The notes beneath the pieces are model-generated. The model made no database searches and was not told the DNA's origin. It saw only the letters and a list, made by a program, of their open reading frames with translations. A program made the translations under genes and the position numbers. From assembly GCA_017432325.1 (NCBI GenBank), contig JAFRJJ010000040.1, positions 1-64,000 of the forward strand: a DNA stretch of 64,000 bases. Reading direction: 5' to 3'. Below are positions 1 through 9,286 of this stretch, piece by piece (the first letter of the stretch is position 1; each line of letters starts with the position of its first letter). This stretch comes from Solobacterium sp. (GTDB lineage Bacteria > Bacillota_I > Bacilli_A > Erysipelotrichales > Erysipelotrichaceae).

Positions 1-138
1 ATATCTGGGGCTGGAATCAAATGGTTGCTTGAAGAGCCGTATGCGGGAAAACCGCACGTACGGTTCTGTGAGGGGCGGCAGGCAGGCCTTTCACTTACAC
101 AATGTTTATGAAAGGAGTGTCGAGCATGCCTACTCGAC
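1..138 (+). mobile_element. 3' end of a group II intron (domains V and VI)
   Basis: Positions 34-66 fold as a group II intron domain V: a 33-nt hairpin with the AGC catalytic triad at 35-37, a GAAA tetraloop at about 47-50 and the returning arm ending in CGGTTC. A domain VI-like stem follows (GGCAGGC near 76-82 pairing imperfectly with GCATGCC at 124-130, enclosing a CTTTCA/TGAAAG hairpin). The intron appears to end at the CTACTCGAC motif (130-138). The intron-encoded reverse transcriptase, if present, lies left of the window. Confidence 0.8.
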
Positions 139-145
139 GGTGGAT

Positions 146-844
146 ATGGCAGACTTCTATATCAGAACAAAACAAGATGTGATCGATACAGTCGAACGGT
201 TAGGGTTTCTTCCGTTCTTCTCCAATGAGATCGAAGGCTTTTCCATTGAAGAAAACGTCGATCCCAAGGTCTATTTCGGGGATGAGGAAGGCGTCTGGGA
301 CTGGAAGGGACCGGTGATCCAGGAAACAGGCTGTGCCTACGGGAAATTCTTCCGGAACAAGGCAGTCTTTATCTCCCGCAAATGGTTCCCTGACTTTGCC
401 AATTACAGGCGTGACGGATATGACTTTGACGCAAGGGTCGATGACGGGATCGCAACATACAATGAGCAGTACCTGTACAACATCATCGCTTCCAGACATT
501 CCCTGCTTTCCAAAGACGCGAAAGTGATCGGGGGATATGTCAAGCCCAGGGTCAAAGGACAGGACCAGTGGGAACCAAGAAAGGGATTTGATACGACGAT
601 CACACGTCTGCAGATGCAGTGCTATATCATTACGTCCAACTTTGAGTATGAGATGGACAAAAACGGCAATTTCTACGGATGGGGGATCGCCAGGTATACG
701 ACACCTGAGGAATTCTTCGGAAAGAAGTTTACGAACCATGTCTATGACCGTACGCCTGAGGAATCAAAAAAGCGGATCATCAGGCATCTCAAAAAGATCC
801 TGCCCGGTACATCCGAGGCAGAGATCGAACATCTGCTGAAATAA
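146..844 (+). CDS. AlkZ-related protein (winged-helix DNA glycosylase-like)
   Basis: A 232-residue protein. The Met at 146 is chosen because the longer frame upstream runs through the intron tail. The sequence (start MADFYIRTKQDVIDTV, with WDWKGPVIQ and a conserved GFDTTITRLQMQ block near the middle) resembles the AlkZ-related family of Bacillota, distant relatives of winged-helix DNA glycosylases. Family assignment is from remembered conservation, and activity is unproven. A group II intron ends only about 8 bases before the ATG, so the native promoter and leader are separated from the gene. GGTGG at 139-143 is the only ribosome-binding-like stretch after the intron end, and it lies unusually close to the ATG. 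Confidence 0.7.
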   Translation: MADFYIRTKQDVIDTVERLGFLPFFSNEIEGFSIEENVDPKVYFGDEEGVWDWKGPVIQETGCAYGKFFRNKAVFISRKWFPDFANYRRDGYDFDARVDDGIATYNEQYLYNIIASRHSLLSKDAKVIGGYVKPRVKGQDQWEPRKGFDTTITRLQMQCYIITSNFEYEMDKNGNFYGWGIARYTTPEEFFGKKFTNHVYDRTPEESKKRIIRHLKKILPGTSEAEIEHLLK

Positions 845-908
845 GGAAACCGATATTTATTTGTTTTCCGGTCAGCTTATGATCGGAACAGCATATAGGG
901 GGGGAAAT

Positions 909-2333
909 ATGGATAAACGATCACTTTTGAAAACAGCACTCAGCAGTTTCATGCTCATCAGCCTTACTGCCTGCGGCAGTTCCTCGTCTTCTTCTGAAAA
1001 GCCTGCTTCTGCGTCTTCACCGGCAGATCCGGCTGAAACGGAACCCGCGGAAACAGTTCCGGCGGAAGAAGAAAGCACGGTGTTTGCAGGGAAAGGCACA
1101 ACTGAAGAAACTGTCCTTGTCGATGAAGCGGACATTAAGATCACAGCTTCCGAACTGACCTATAATGAATACGCCGCGATGATGGACCTGACGTTTGAAA
1201 ACAATACAGACAAGAGACTGGTATTTTACGGCGGCGGCGGATTGTCCCGCTGGGATACAACGATGACAGTCAACGGCTGGGCTATGTCAGAAGATGTTTA
1301 CGAAGACATAAAACCGGGAGAAACAAAAACCGAAGAGCTGTATATCCGGAATGACGACCTGAATTTCTTCGGGATCACGGACATTGCCGAGATCGGATTC
1401 CGTTTCATCGTACTCGATAGAGAAGCCGAAGAAATATATCTGGCCACAGATCCCCTGAAGATCACCACGTCCTCCGCTTCCTCATATGATCTCAAGGAAG
1501 ATACCTTCCAGAAGGCGGTTAAAGACGGCCGCTTTGCGCAGGCCTGGGAAGCTGAAGTCAGAGAATTTGCTGCAGATAACTTCTATGCACAGGATGGCGT
1601 CAATATTACCTCTGCGCTCCTCGTCGAAAAAGACGGGAAGAATTATGTTCTCTTCGAAGTGGAAAACACCACAGATGAGATCAGAAACCTGACCTGGCGC
1701 CAGTTCGGCGTGAACGGCCTGATCCTGCAGAAGACCTGGAAAAGCAATCTCACACTGGATCCGGGAAGCCGGGCGGTACTCCGCGCAGACCCCGAAAACA
1801 TGATCTACCGGGATGGACTGGATTCCCTTGGAATCAACGACATCACGACTGCTTTCTTCACAGTCCGTCTGATCGACGCAAATGAAGAACCGCTGAGTGA
1901 AGAGACGATTGTCACGATTCCCTTGAAAGACGAAATCCTCTCCGGACGTGAAGGAGAAGAACTTTACTCCAACAACGGGATCCGCGTTATCCGCAGCGGC
2001 ATTGAAGATACAAAGAGCTTCTACAACATTCTGCTGACCGTGTTCAACGACACGCCCGATACCATCAGTGTCAAAGACAGCGGTAAGTATCTGCTTGTGA
2101 ACGGCCTCCAGAACGCCCAGGACAACTACAATGTGACCATTGCCCCGGGACAGGCCGGTGTCATGAAGGTCGGACTGCGCAAGACGGATTCCTCGATCGC
2201 GATGGACGCAAACAACATCACACCGGAACAGATCGAGACGATCGAAACTTCGCTGAAACTGTTCAAAGACGGCGATGATGTCTGGCTCGGTACACCGTTT
2301 GATGCGCCTGAGATCGTCATGCACCTGAAATAA
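909..2333 (+). CDS. Lipoprotein with three similar beta-rich modules
   Basis: A 474-residue secreted lipoprotein. The Met at 909 follows a GGGGG-rich ribosome binding site. The signal peptide (MDKRSLLKTALSSF...) ends in lipobox LTAC with the lipidated Cys at residue 22. A Ser/Ala/Pro/Glu-rich linker follows to about residue 70. The rest appears to be three copies of one module (about 74-185, 215-350, 355-474). Each has a pattern of fluid/functional statement, 'xxFENNTD', 'VENTTD' or 'VFNDTPD', then a PGE/PGS/PGQ turn and a closing SL-I-ITT/F strand. This resembles immunoglobulin-like ligand or cell-wall binding repeats of Bacillota lipoproteins. No enzymatic motif is seen. It is monocistronic with its own terminator. 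Confidence 0.7.
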   Translation: MDKRSLLKTALSSFMLISLTACGSSSSSSEKPASASSPADPAETEPAETVPAEEESTVFAGKGTTEETVLVDEADIKITASELTYNEYAAMMDLTFENNTDKRLVFYGGGGLSRWDTTMTVNGWAMSEDVYEDIKPGETKTEELYIRNDDLNFFGITDIAEIGFRFIVLDREAEEIYLATDPLKITTSSASSYDLKEDTFQKAVKDGRFAQAWEAEVREFAADNFYAQDGVNITSALLVEKDGKNYVLFEVENTTDEIRNLTWRQFGVNGLILQKTWKSNLTLDPGSRAVLRADPENMIYRDGLDSLGINDITTAFFTVRLIDANEEPLSEETIVTIPLKDEILSGREGEELYSNNGIRVIRSGIEDTKSFYNILLTVFNDTPDTISVKDSGKYLLVNGLQNAQDNYNVTIAPGQAGVMKVGLRKTDSSIAMDANNITPEQIETIETSLKLFKDGDDVWLGTPFDAPEIVMHLK

Positions 2334-2344
2334 CGATCAATACA

Positions 2345-2396
2345 AGGATGCAGCTTTGGGAGTATCCATACTTCCCGAAAAACTGCATCCTTTTTC
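2345..2396 (+). terminator. Rho-independent terminator of the lipoprotein gene
   Basis: AGGATGCAG (2345-2353) pairs with CTGCATCCT (2383-2391), followed by a T run. An inner GGGAGTAT/ATACTTCCC hairpin strengthens it. Confidence 0.85.
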
Positions 2397-2421
2397 TGTT
2401 CCGGCACAAGTTTTTACAATA

Positions 2422-2456
2422 TAAAAGACTGCCGCAGCTTATTCAGCCGCAGCAGC
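2422..2456 (-). terminator. Terminator of the minus-strand GH1 gene
   Basis: Read on the minus strand, a 10-bp stem with two G-U pairs (arms at 2446-2455 and 2429-2438) is followed by TCTTTTAT. It lies just after the GH1 stop codon at 2470 and faces the terminator of the convergent lipoprotein gene. Confidence 0.75.
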
Positions 2457-2469
2457 CTTCAGTGTCTGA

Positions 2470-3942
<1,473 letters not shown>

Positions 3943-4105
3943 TCAATTAACCTCCTTTTTTGATTATCTGTATATGAATGTAATGTTTCCACTACTATTA
4001 TACAGGAAACGACCGCACTTATTGTGTGCGTTTCGTGTACTCCGGTCTTCACTCATACCGTAAAGTTTTCTGACGGCAGACCTTATTCTCCTTTATAATT
4101 TTTGT
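3943..4105. promoter_or_regulatory. Divergent promoter region, GH1 / Y-family polymerase
   Basis: For the GH1 gene the minus strand shows a TATAAT -10 (about 4000-4005). Near its -35 lies an imperfect inverted repeat: GAAACGACCGCAC, TTATT, then GTGTGCGTTTC (about 4011-4042). It is a candidate operator. For the polymerase, TATAAT lies at 4094-4099 with a weak TCTGAC at 4069-4074. This places the predicted transcription start at or next to the ATG at 4106. Confidence 0.55.
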
Positions 4106-5599
4106 ATGGAAGAAAAACAGCGTACATATCTGACGATCGATCTGAAAAGCTTTTACGCGTCTGTGGAATGCCAGGAAAGGGGACTGGATCCCCTGCGGAC
4201 AAACCTGGTTGTGGCGGATGAAAGCAGGACGGAAAAAACGATCTGCCTGGCGGTATCGCCTCCTCTCAAGGAATACGGCATCTCTTCGAGAAGCCGTCTG
4301 TTTGAGGTGAATGAAGCGGTCAGGAAGATCAATCAGAAAAGGAAGGCCGCAAACCGGAACCGTGCGTTTACGGGCAGTTCATGTGACAAGCAGGAACTTG
4401 CACAGCACCCGGATTATGAGCTTGCTTTTCATACGGCCGTGCCCAGGATGGCGCTGTACATGGAATACAGCACAAGGATCTACGGGATCTACCTGAAATA
4501 TATCGCTCCGGAAGATATCCATGTCTACTCGATCGACGAAGTGTTCATAGATGTGACGAGCTACCTGAAAACATATCAGATGGACGCGCATGAACTGGCG
4601 ATCCTGATGATCCGGGATGTCCTGCGCAATACGGGCATTACCGCGACAGCCGGGATCGGTACGAATATGTACCTGGCAAAGGTCGCAATGGATATCGTTG
4701 CCAAGCATATCGAAGCGGATGAGGACGGCGTAAGGATCGCGGAGCTGGATGAAATGAGCTACCGGAAACTGCTGTGGGATCACCGTCCGCTGAGGGACTT
4801 CTGGCGGGTCGGCAGGGGATATGTCAGACGGCTGGAAGAAGCGAATATGTATACGATGGGCGACATCGCAAGATGTTCCCTGGAGAACGAGGACCTGCTG
4901 TATAAGATGTTCGGCGTCAACGCGGAACTGCTGATCGACCATGCATGGGGATATGAGCCGTGCACGATCGCGGCGATCAAAAAATACGAACCGAAGTCCA
5001 GCAGTATCAGCAGCGGCCAAGTGCTGGCAGAACCGTATTCATTTGAGAAAGCGGAGATCATCGTCAAGGAGATGACGGACGCGCTTGTCCTGGACCTGAC
5101 GGAAAAGCACCTGCTGGCAGTCGGGTTCGTGCTGGCGATCGGCTATGATACGGAAAACCTGAACGAAGACCTGACCGGGCTGACGATCACGGATGACTGG
5201 TACGGCCGGAAAGTGCCCAAAGGCGCACACGGCTCCGTCAGCTTTGATGTACCGAATGTTTCGTCCTCACGGATACGTGCCGCCGCAGTGCAGATCTATC
5301 ATAAGATCGCGGACCCGGCGTGCACAGTGCGCAGGGTCACAGTCTGTGCGCAGGTGATCGATGAAGACACGCCGCGTCCCGTCAGGGTCCAGCAGTTTGA
5401 CCTGTTCTCGTCATCCGATGAGCAGACCGAAGAGACAGAAAGCCTGAAGGAAGACCTTGAACGAGAGAAACGCGCCCAGGAGGCGATGGTCTCCCTGCAG
5501 AAGAAGTACGGGAAAAACATCATCCTGAAGGGAACCAACCTGACGAAAGGTGCTACGATGAAACAGAGAAACAACCAGATCGGAGGCCACCGGAAATGA
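4106..5599 (+). CDS. Y-family DNA polymerase (UvrX/YqjW type)
   Basis: A 497-residue translesion polymerase. The palm motif IDLKSFYASVEC carries Asp12, and YSIDEVFIDV carries the second catalytic pair, Asp144-Glu145. The little-finger domain follows from about residue 300. A C-terminal QQFDLF near residue 430 matches the consensus for binding the sliding clamp. The highly charged tail ends the protein. Length and the YolD-like gene overlapping its stop codon fit the B. subtilis UvrX/YqjW branch rather than DinB. There is no ribosome binding site, and the TATAAT sits so close that translation is probably leaderless. No clear LexA box was found. It heads a four-gene operon. Confidence 0.88.
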   Translation: MEEKQRTYLTIDLKSFYASVECQERGLDPLRTNLVVADESRTEKTICLAVSPPLKEYGISSRSRLFEVNEAVRKINQKRKAANRNRAFTGSSCDKQELAQHPDYELAFHTAVPRMALYMEYSTRIYGIYLKYIAPEDIHVYSIDEVFIDVTSYLKTYQMDAHELAILMIRDVLRNTGITATAGIGTNMYLAKVAMDIVAKHIEADEDGVRIAELDEMSYRKLLWDHRPLRDFWRVGRGYVRRLEEANMYTMGDIARCSLENEDLLYKMFGVNAELLIDHAWGYEPCTIAAIKKYEPKSSSISSGQVLAEPYSFEKAEIIVKEMTDALVLDLTEKHLLAVGFVLAIGYDTENLNEDLTGLTITDDWYGRKVPKGAHGSVSFDVPNVSSSRIRAAAVQIYHKIADPACTVRRVTVCAQVIDEDTPRPVRVQQFDLFSSSDEQTEETESLKEDLEREKRAQEAMVSLQKKYGKNIILKGTNLTKGATMKQRNNQIGGHRK

Positions 5600-5997
5600 A
5601 GCGGGATGACATGCATCAATACGATGACATGCTGGAGCTTCCGCATCATGTGTCACGCAACCATCCAAGGATGTCCGAGGAAAACCGGGCGGCGCAGTTC
5701 ATGCCGTTTGCGGCACTGACAGGGTATGGTGACATGATCGAAGAACGCGGCAGGCTGACGACGCTGAAACCCGAGCTCTCCGAATGGCAGCAGGAAGAAG
5801 TAAACGCTGTCCTGTCTGCAGTCAATAAAGGCGATACTGTGCTGATCACATGGTTTGAAGCCGATCAGTTCAAAGAAGGCGGCAGGATCCGCAATGAGAC
5901 CTGCCGTATTATCAAAACCGATGCATACCGGCAGGTACTGCATACCGATCAGGGAATGATCGCATTCGACAGCATACTGGAAATGGAGCAGTTATGA
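5596..5997 (+). CDS. YolD-like family protein
   Basis: A 133-residue protein whose ATG overlaps the polymerase stop codon (ATGA). The stretch NRAAQFMPFAALTGYGDMIEE near residues 31-51 is the hallmark of the YolD-like family, small proteins that accompany UvrX/YqjW polymerases in Bacillota (YqjX in B. subtilis). The C-terminal half (VLITWFEADQF, later IIKTDAYRQVLHT) looks like a small beta-barrel. The molecular role is not established for the family. Translational coupling suggests it works with the polymerase. Confidence 0.85.
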   Translation: MKRDDMHQYDDMLELPHHVSRNHPRMSEENRAAQFMPFAALTGYGDMIEERGRLTTLKPELSEWQQEEVNAVLSAVNKGDTVLITWFEADQFKEGGRIRNETCRIIKTDAYRQVLHTDQGMIAFDSILEMEQL

Positions 5998-6632
5998 AGA
6001 AACCGAAACATATCAGAACAGACCAGCTTCTCGAAACACCGTATATCAGGGTATATGACCTGGTCTATGAAGACGGGACGCATTACTATGACGCAAGCAG
6101 GAGAAAGACAGGGGACCTGGCCGCCGAGCATGAAGAGACTCTGATGGCTGATGCGGTCAGCGCGTTTGTCGTGCTCAACGAAGAGAACCCGAAGCTGCTG
6201 CTGTTCTACGAATACCGTTATCCGACAGGACAGTATGTGCTGAGTATCCCGTCCGGACTGATCGACCCGGGTGACAGTTCCCGCAAAGACCCGCTGTTTC
6301 ACGCGATGATCCGCGAACTGCATGAAGAGACCGGTATCGGGATCACGGATCAGGACCGGCTTGCGCTGATCAATCCCCTCGTATACTGTTCACCGGGCTT
6401 TACCGATGAATGCACAGCTCTGATCTCTGTTGTCGTCAACAGTGACTGGCAGGGTCATCTGTCTCAGGCAGGCGGGGAAGGGACCGAACATTTTGAAGGC
6501 TTTGTCCTGTCCGACAGACAGGAAGTACTGGAACTGCTGAGAAAGGGCACCGACGCATACGGCAACCCGTATCCGCTTGTTACATGGGCGGCAATGAGCT
6601 GGTTTGTGTCGGACATGTGGAAGTCACTATGA
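5994..6632 (+). CDS. NUDIX hydrolase, ADP-ribose pyrophosphatase-like
   Basis: A 212-residue protein, ATGA-overlapping with the YolD-like gene. The NUDIX box spans about residues 88-115. It starts GLIDPG and ends in RELHEETGI, the REx2EE metal-binding core. The box is longer than the canonical 23 residues because of an insertion (SSRKDP). The N-terminal arm (YIRVYDLVYEDGTHYYDASRR) resembles ADP-ribose/NDP-sugar pyrophosphatases. Its position with a translesion polymerase suggests cleanup of damaged or signalling nucleotides, but the substrate is not known. Confidence 0.8.
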   Translation: MKKPKHIRTDQLLETPYIRVYDLVYEDGTHYYDASRRKTGDLAAEHEETLMADAVSAFVVLNEENPKLLLFYEYRYPTGQYVLSIPSGLIDPGDSSRKDPLFHAMIRELHEETGIGITDQDRLALINPLVYCSPGFTDECTALISVVVNSDWQGHLSQAGGEGTEHFEGFVLSDRQEVLELLRKGTDAYGNPYPLVTWAAMSWFVSDMWKSL

Positions 6633-7030
6633 ATGAGATGAGAGACCGTGATGAGATCCGGAATGAGCTGCTGCTGTACAACAGGCAGATCAATGATGAA
6701 CAGATCCATGACCTAATCAGGGATATCATTGCCCAGCAGAAGGTGCTTGATACCCTGACGGATGTACAGGATGAAACATTCAATAGACGTCTTTACCTGA
6801 GGGATTACCCTGCGATCCTGACGATCCTGGAACAGTACGCGGCACTGGAAGAGCCCAGTGAGAGCGAACGCTTCAATACCATAAGCATGCTGAGGATGTT
6901 CCTGGCAAGGATGATCGAACAGACAGGACGAAAGACAGAAGAGAAAACACTGGACATGAGCGCGGACATGAAAATGCTGAATGCGCTTTTGGGTATGGAC
7001 GGGCTCAATGATGATCTGAAAATGAAATGA
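6629..7030 (+). CDS. Small helical protein of unknown function
   Basis: A 133-residue hypothetical protein. The Met at 6629 overlaps the NUDIX stop by ATGA, continuing the pattern of the two previous junctions. It is rich in Asp, Glu, Arg and Leu and predicted all-helical (e.g. LLLYNRQINDEQIHDLIRDI), with no signal peptide, membrane segment or recognisable catalytic motif. It ends the operon begun by the Y-family polymerase. No family is recognised. Confidence 0.65.
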   Translation: MNEMRDRDEIRNELLLYNRQINDEQIHDLIRDIIAQQKVLDTLTDVQDETFNRRLYLRDYPAILTILEQYAALEEPSESERFNTISMLRMFLARMIEQTGRKTEEKTLDMSADMKMLNALLGMDGLNDDLKMK

Positions 7031-7093
7031 TCTCCATATGCAGAGGACCTTCGATTGAAGTAAAATATAGGAAAGAAGTGAAAGAGGTACAAT

Positions 7094-7480
7094 ATGTTCA
7101 AGTGGCTGAAAAAACTATTCTCAAAGAAACATGAAACCGAAGAACCTGCACCCGAGGAACTGCCTGTTGTTGAAACACCCGCGGAAACAGTGACTCTGAC
7201 ATTTGTACCCACTCCTGCTGAAGAACAGCAGGAGATGCCGGAATCAAGGTATGACACACCGGAATACCAGGAATTCCTGAAACAGCAGGAAGGAGAGGCT
7301 CCTGAGGTGACAGTCAGCCGGACAGGTGAAGCAGCTCCTGAAGAGGAGTGCCCTGAAGTGGAAGTTGATGCTGAACCGGAAACGGAAACACCGGAGCAGG
7401 AAGAGGCGGAAACAGAAACACCAGAAAAGGAAGAACCGGAAGAAGAACCGAAGGCTGACCGTTCCAAACTGCAGTACTGA
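7094..7480 (+). CDS. Acidic low-complexity protein
   Basis: A 128-residue protein. A short basic amphipathic start (MFKWLKKLFSKKHE) is followed by a Glu/Pro/Thr-rich acidic, probably disordered chain with repeated PE, ETP and EEPE units. It resembles small proteins annotated from the FKW/K-rich start in Bacillota. The start may be a membrane-peripheral anchor. A TAAAAT -10-like box lies about 30 bases upstream, and a strong terminator follows. No function can be assigned. Compositional bias means a chance reading frame cannot be wholly excluded, though the promoter and terminator argue for a gene. Confidence 0.55.
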   Translation: MFKWLKKLFSKKHETEEPAPEELPVVETPAETVTLTFVPTPAEEQQEMPESRYDTPEYQEFLKQQEGEAPEVTVSRTGEAAPEEECPEVEVDAEPETETPEQEEAETETPEKEEPEEEPKADRSKLQY

Positions 7481-7494
7481 TCAGGCCGAGCACA

Positions 7495-7524
7495 GCACCT
7501 CCCTTGAAAACGGAGGTGTTTTTT
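7495..7524 (+). terminator. Rho-independent terminator
   Basis: GCACCTCC (7495-7502) pairs with GGAGGTG (7512-7518), followed by six Ts. Confidence 0.9.
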
Positions 7525-7604
7525 CATGCAGATGTATGCTGAACGGAAACAGCGTACAGTGAACTGCAGTGTACGTATGATACGCTATAATAAAGCGGAA
7601 ACAG

Positions 7605-8144
7605 ATGGAAAATATGGAACTGGTGAAAGTGACAAAAGAGAATATCGAAGAAGCAGTATCCCTGCAGAAAGAACTGTTTCCTGATGAAAACGGGAGGGCG
7701 AATCTTGAGGCGTCCCTCATGGACGGATCGGTCTTTACATATGCCCTGATCTATGAAGAAGGGGAACTGGCAGGGATTATAGGGATCTATGAATATGACG
7801 AAGATCACGAAAGTGCCTGGCTCGGATGGTTCGGGATCAGGGAAGGTCTCCGGCGCAGGCAACTTGGCTCAAAAGCGATCCGCAGGTTCGAAGAAGAAGC
7901 CTCTGCCCGGAGGTACCGTTTTGCCAGGCTATATACCGATGCGTCTGATAACGATGCGGCGATCGCGTTCTACAGAAAAAACGGCTACGTTTCCGAGCTG
8001 TATATGAATCCGGATGATCCGGCTTCCATCGAATATCCGATGCTGATCTTCTCAAAATCATTGACGTTTGATCCGCTCGTTCCATGGAACAGCAGAAACA
8101 TTCACCTGACCGAACAGATCGATCTGCAGAACCGGCAGAAATGA
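7605..8144 (+). CDS. GNAT family N-acetyltransferase
   Basis: A 179-residue acetyl-CoA-dependent acetyltransferase. Motif A is WFGIREGLRRRQLGSKAIRRF (about residues 72-92), whose R-x-x-x-G-x segment binds the acetyl-CoA pyrophosphate. Motif B is AIAFYRKNGYV near residue 124. The acceptor substrate is unknown. A TATAAT at 7586-7591 gives a predicted leader of only about 7 bases. A near-palindrome with GTACA/TGTAC ends (about 7551-7571) precedes the -10 and may be an operator. It is a single gene with a terminator. Confidence 0.85.
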   Translation: MENMELVKVTKENIEEAVSLQKELFPDENGRANLEASLMDGSVFTYALIYEEGELAGIIGIYEYDEDHESAWLGWFGIREGLRRRQLGSKAIRRFEEEASARRYRFARLYTDASDNDAAIAFYRKNGYVSELYMNPDDPASIEYPMLIFSKSLTFDPLVPWNSRNIHLTEQIDLQNRQK

Positions 8145-8171
8145 CGGCTTGTCAGATGGTATCCATACAGT

Positions 8172-8204
8172 GGACAGGCCGTCCTGATCTGCCTGTTCTT
8201 TTTT
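8172..8204 (+). terminator. Rho-independent terminator after the GNAT gene
   Basis: GGACAGGC (8172-8179) pairs with GCCTGTTC (8191-8198, one G-U), followed by a T run. Confidence 0.85.
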
Positions 8205-8344
8205 GGCGGAAGGGTCATTTATGAATATATAAGAATATGATCATATGTTCCGGTTATTTAACAGCAGCTGGGAAGTAATGCTCATTTTGTTTGCAAATTC
8301 ACCTTCTGACGAGGATAATAATTGCATTGAAAGAGGAAATAAAT

Positions 8345-9286
8345 ATGGATGTCACACAGTTCAGGTCCTATCGTGACCGTATTATAAACAATGTCGGAAA
8401 GATGATCCTCGGCAAGGATGAGATGATCCTGAGAGTCATCGTGACCTATCTCTGCTCCGGACATGTCCTGCTGGAGGATGTGCCCGGCACGGGAAAAACG
8501 ATGCTGCTGAGAGCTTTCGCGAGGTCTGTAGGCGGTGAGTTCAAGCGTGTGCAGTTCACACCTGACCTGCTGCCGTCCGATCTGACTGGCATCAATTTCT
8601 ATAACATGAAAACTCAGGAATTCGAATTCCGTCCGGGTCCTGTCTTTTCGCAGATCATCCTGGCTGATGAGATCAACCGCGCTACTCCGCGTACACAGGC
8701 ATCCCTGCTGGAAGCGATGGAGGAGCGCCAGGTAACGATCGACGGCGTCACCAGGAAGATGAAAGAACCGTTTATGGTCATGGCTACGGAGAACCCGCTG
8801 GAAAGCTACGGAACATTCCCGCTCCCGGAAGCGCAGGTTGACCGTTTCTTCATGCGCCTGAGCATGGGCTATATGTCACGTGAAGAAGAACTGGCTGTTA
8901 TTTCCAGGAAACCTGCTTCCCAGATCGTTTCCGAACTGGAACAGGTCGTCAGCGAGGAAGAGACCATGAAGCTGAAGGAAATGGTACGTGATGTCAAGGT
9001 ATCCGGCGCATGCGCGGATTATATGATGGATATCATTACAGCGACCAGGAATGATGAATCCCTCAGCAACGGTGTTTCTACCCGCGGAGGCATCGCGCTG
9101 TACCAGGCCTGCCAGGCATACGCGGCATTGAACGGCAGGGATTATGTGATTCCGGAAGATATCCGTGATCTTGCTCCGTGCATCCTCGCGCACCGCATCG
9201 GTGCTTCCACCGCTTCTCGCAAAGAAACGGAAGCTTATGTGACGCGCCTTGTTTCATCCATTAAGGTACCTCTGGAGGAACTGTGA
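8345..9286 (+). CDS. MoxR family AAA+ ATPase
   Basis: A 313-residue cytosolic AAA+ ATPase. The Met at 8345 is chosen for the AAAGAGG ribosome binding site. Walker A GTGKT is at residues 48-52, and Walker B ILADEINRA at about 105-113 is followed by the family's LLEAMEERQVTIDG. Sensor-region ATENPLESYGTFPLPEAQVDRF is also conserved. MoxR ATPases act as chaperone-like partners of the protein encoded next door (DUF58). A promoter with TTGCAA, a 17-bp spacer and GATAAT lies upstream (about 8290-8325). It starts a three-gene overlapping operon. Confidence 0.93.
   Translation: MDVTQFRSYRDRIINNVGKMILGKDEMILRVIVTYLCSGHVLLEDVPGTGKTMLLRAFARSVGGEFKRVQFTPDLLPSDLTGINFYNMKTQEFEFRPGPVFSQIILADEINRATPRTQASLLEAMEERQVTIDGVTRKMKEPFMVMATENPLESYGTFPLPEAQVDRFFMRLSMGYMSREEELAVISRKPASQIVSELEQVVSEEETMKLKEMVRDVKVSGACADYMMDIITATRNDESLSNGVSTRGGIALYQACQAYAALNGRDYVIPEDIRDLAPCILAHRIGASTASRKETEAYVTRLVSSIKVPLEEL

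Noticed and set aside
3943-4105. LexA box or CcpA site in the GH1/polymerase spacer
   Set aside because: No CGAAC-N4-GTTCG motif. TGGAAACATTACA only partly resembles a cre site.
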